From JAGQKC01 sp965223675 (lineage in GTDB: Bacteria > Nitrospirota > Nitrospiria > Nitrospirales > UBA8639): a stretch of DNA of 64,000 bases. Below the pieces are notes generated by a model. That model ran no database searches, was not told where the DNA came from, and saw only the letters and a program-made list of their open reading frames with translations. Below, piece by piece: positions 62,178-64,000 of this stretch. The translations under genes and the position numbers were made by a program. The number at the start of each line of letters is the position of its first letter. The stretch's first letter is position 1. The DNA is taken from the NCBI GenBank assembly GCA_965223675.1, contig OZ245013.1:1798001-1862000 (forward strand). The letters run 5' to 3'.

Positions 62178-62294
62178 ATGGCTCGCTTTCCGCGGTTTTT
62201 TGCGCCGAGCTTCTCCCTGCATGTCATTCAACGGGAGAACAATCGTCAGGTTCTGTTCTTTGATGAGTACGAGACTGCTCTTTACCTCTCTTAG
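62178..62294 (+). pseudogene. RAYT (REP-associated tyrosine transposase) remnant
   Basis: A 38-codon frame reads MARFPRFFAPSFSLHVIQRE followed by NNRQVLFFDEYETALYL and then TAG. This is the conserved N-terminus of RAYT/IS200-like transposases (MARLPR...HVIQRGNNRQ). The HUH and tyrosine parts are gone. Such enzymes move REP palindromes, so the remnant fits the palindromic repeats found elsewhere in the window. Confidence 0.8.
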
Positions 62295-62487
62295 TCACAC
62301 TTGACTATCTAAAGGTATCTGCCAATTTTCTCTCATATTTCTCGTATTTATAAAAATCTTCTATTACCGCCACCGTAGTAGGGCATTCGGCTGTTCGCTA
62401 TGTGAGCCTCAAATGATTCGAGGTGATAACCTCATTAAGCCAAATCACTTTGAGTCCATTTTTTCTCAAAAAGATTTTTTTGAAAAG

Positions 62488-62515
62488 TTGACAAATAAAG
62501 TTAAAAGATTACAAT
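62488..62515 (+). promoter_or_regulatory. Sigma-70 promoter
   Basis: TTGACA (62488-62493), 16-nt AT-rich spacer, TACAAT (62510-62515). It lies about 127 nt before the PEP-CTERM gene at 62642 and probably drives it. Confidence 0.7.
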
Positions 62516-62641
62516 TCTTCTCCACACCTAGTACTTGCCTATACCTAATGCCTATGCATCCAAGGAGAACTCGATTCAGAGACAAATCAACTAGAGGCCG
62601 GAAAGGATGGAGAAGGGTACCTTATAGTTGGAGGATTCATT

Positions 62642-63291
62642 ATGAAATTACAAACAATGTCATTCACTTCGGGTGGGAAGTGTATTTGTGACAATACAGT
62701 TACGATAAAACCCTTCTGTGCAGTCTTTACCATCGCAGCTTTTCTTTGGGTATCTCCCTCACTTGCGACCACAATTCCCTACAACTTGAATGGAACACTG
62801 GAAGACGGCGGCCAGTTCATGGGCACCTTCACACTATCTACTAAGGCGGTTGACCTTGCGCCTTCAACATCCATAGGGTTATTTGATCTGGAGAAGGTCA
62901 ACATTCAATTAGTCAATACCAATTTATTCATGTCGGGACCCTCCACTGCCACCAGCGGCTCGGCAAGCAGTGCGAGGTTATTTCAAACATCGAGCCAGCA
63001 GGATCTTTTAATAAACTTTACTTCAGATGATGGTCTTTCCGGTGTGTTTGTCGATGGCTTATCATTTGCTCCGTTCGTGGGAGATCCGAACATTCCCTCA
63101 CCCATCCAAGGCAATTGGACCATGGGTGGCTTTTTCGATGGCGCTGGCAATGTGTCAATATCGCCAGCATTGAACTAGCCCCCATCCCCGAACCCAGTAC
63201 CATACTGCTCTTTGGCTCTGGCCTTATGGGATTGGCTGCATCGCGGTGGAATACACGGCGAAATACAAGGAAACAAACAAGCGTAGACTAG
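62642..63291 (+). pseudogene. PEP-CTERM exported protein gene, frameshifted before the sorting tail
   Basis: GGAGGATTC lies before the ATG at 62642. A signal peptide ends SPSLAT. The frame ends at 63178 with GAGNVSISPALN. Just after, another frame carries SIELAPIPEPSTILLFGSG then LMGLAASRWNTRRNTRK, a perfect PEP-CTERM tail ending at 63291. One inserted or deleted base between about 63100 and 63165 separates body and tail. As read, the product would be secreted but not sorted. A strong terminator follows. Confidence 0.8.
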
Positions 63292-63313
63292 ACACGAGAG
63301 AATTTCTTATCGA

Positions 63314-63348
63314 AGAGCCCTTGACAACATAAAGCAAGGGCTCTTTTT
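63314..63348 (+). terminator. Rho-independent terminator
   Basis: AGAGCCCTTG and CAAGGGCTCT form a perfect 10-bp stem with an 11-nt loop, followed directly by TTTTT. It follows the PEP-CTERM tail, which supports that tail being the real gene end. Confidence 0.9.
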
Positions 63349-63649
63349 GTCTAGAACCAATTCAGACGATAGAGCAAATTGTCCGAACATAGTAGGATCG
63401 GGCGTCTTTTTTGATAGCTGCACAAGAAAAACACAGACCCCATCTTGATAGTCAAGCGCTACACATAGCCACGGATATTCTTAGTGAGTACCATAGCGGA
63501 ATTGTGGGCGATCAATCAGAGAAAGCAAGTGCGGGCATAAAAAGACTCCCGACCCCTTTTTCAGACCCTGAACTAAGGTGGATTTCTTCAGATAGGACCA
63601 AAACGTAGTGCTACAAGCATTGGAATGATAGAAATCATGAAATGACAAA
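63349..63649. other. Intergenic, nothing firm
   Basis: About 300 bp. A plus-strand frame of 65 codons from a TTG at 63411 is open but has no ribosome site, so it is left uncalled. Confidence 0.3.
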
Positions 63650-64000
63650 ATGCTTCAAAAATTATTTTTTCAACTAGTAGTTATATTGCTGTCTCTTCTT
63701 ATTTCCTCAGGATGCTCTACGCTCCAATATGTATCTTATAGCGTTCCATCATTAAGCGATTCATCTATAAAAACTTCTCGGTTTGGTGATGGTATTGCCT
63801 TCAATATATCAGAGACTTGCATTGCGGTTAGAGAACAAAGCCCAAGTGCGGAATATTGGAACCTTTTTTTAGGGCCCCTAGTCTTTCCTATTTTTCCTTG
63901 GGAAATATTCGGATTTTTTGGTCGGAGTCAGCCTGATCAATTTTGGGTGACGATCGATGTGCAACCTCGAGAGTTCGATCTTGCCCTCGACCTTTCAAAA
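63650..64000 (+). CDS. Partial lipoprotein gene, unknown
   Basis: The frame is open from the ATG at 63650 to the window edge (117 residues so far). A signal peptide ends in LLISSGCST with lipobox ISSGC. The mature part has FLGPLVFPIFPWEIFGFFG, a hydrophobic Pro/Phe-rich stretch that might insert in a membrane, and then FWVTIDVQPREFDLALDLS, which looks like a beta strand domain. No family is recognised. No clear ribosome site precedes it. Confidence 0.65.
   Translation, partial: MLQKLFFQLVVILLSLLISSGCSTLQYVSYSVPSLSDSSIKTSRFGDGIAFNISETCIAVREQSPSAEYWNLFLGPLVFPIFPWEIFGFFGRSQPDQFWVTIDVQPREFDLALDLSK

Noticed and set aside
63411..63608. Plus-strand frame of 65 codons from a TTG
   Set aside because: No ribosome site and no family resemblance. 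It could be a relic but cannot be supported.
1..64000. TGA recoding as Trp or selenocysteine, suggested by two TGA stops at Trp-like sites
   Set aside because: Many intact genes end in TGA with normal C-termini, and no SECIS-like hairpin was seen. Ordinary nonsense changes explain both.
1..64000. CRISPR arrays, tRNA, rRNA or phage genes
   Set aside because: I found no regularly spaced repeat array, no cloverleaf with tRNA signatures, no rRNA and no phage structural genes in the window.

Overview
The window comes from a Gram-negative bacterium of moderate GC content. Supporting signs are lipoprotein lipoboxes, a Tat signal, an OmpA/Pal-type lipoprotein, PEP-CTERM sorting tails, sigma-54 machinery and several ECF sigma factors. 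The gene mix (bufferin operon, PEP-CTERM proteins, secreted truncated globin, retropepsin/UUP1/ATP-grasp triad) would fit a Nitrospirota-like organism, but this is an impression and not a proof. There are no rRNA or tRNA genes, no CRISPR array and no intact transposase.

Layout. 0-3.4 kb: a partial gene at the left edge, then a copper module (copA, copZ, csoR) whose promoter holds a CsoR operator exactly between the -35 and -10 boxes. 3.9-11 kb: a DUF2235 hydrolase, a broken DUF3800 gene, an unknown gene, and a lysine-degradation operon (lysine dehydrogenase, aminoadipate-semialdehyde dehydrogenase, and a VOC/DUF1338-like enzyme). 11.4-31 kb: the most unusual part, a secreted-protein island with two paralogous ECF sigma factors. 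31-45 kb: carbonic anhydrase, GH15 enzyme, a frameshifted ZntB-like transporter, the retropepsin/UUP1/ATP-grasp triad, a third ECF sigma with a ChrR-like anti-sigma, a truncated globin, and WD40 and TPR proteins. 45-52 kb: glycosyltransferases, a flippase-like protein, a phosphodiesterase, an aldo/keto reductase and a Tat-exported molybdoenzyme. 53-60 kb: an orphan FliD-like protein, DUF547, and a bufferin operon (bufA-like, bufB, bufC) followed closely by a radical SAM/SPASM protein and a ferritin-like protein. 60-64 kb: two small paralogous proteins, a small lipoprotein, a transposase (RAYT) remnant, a frameshifted PEP-CTERM gene and a partial lipoprotein.

Main discovery. Ten places between 12.2 and 30.7 kb carry the same two-part element: a -35-like hexamer around AAC (best form GCAACC), a spacer of 16 nt (15 once) and an octamer CGACTTAC. 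Each lies just upstream of a gene for an exported or small protein or, once, of a degenerate sigma-54 activator domain. I read this as the promoter of the ECF sigma factors encoded at 13479 and 21307. The second ECF gene has a well-spaced sigma-54 promoter (21224-21239) and lies divergent from a PAS/sigma-54 activator. The likely cascade is therefore PAS activator, then sigma-54, then ECF2, then an exported-protein regulon. ECF1 is followed by a membrane anti-sigma and a subtilisin-like protease. The anti-sigma periplasmic domain looks like a subtilisin propeptide, which suggests how the protease could control the switch. The regulon includes four tandem or nearby copies of an unrecognised four-cysteine exported family and three tandem DUF1566-type proteins duplicated together with promoter and terminator.

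Other notable structures are a tandem pair of about 180-nt units that look like duplicated structured RNAs (18656-19035), a dispersed palindromic repeat family (8.1, 18.5 and 21.1 kb), and five genes broken by single-base changes or stop codons. Those five could be real decay or sequence error.
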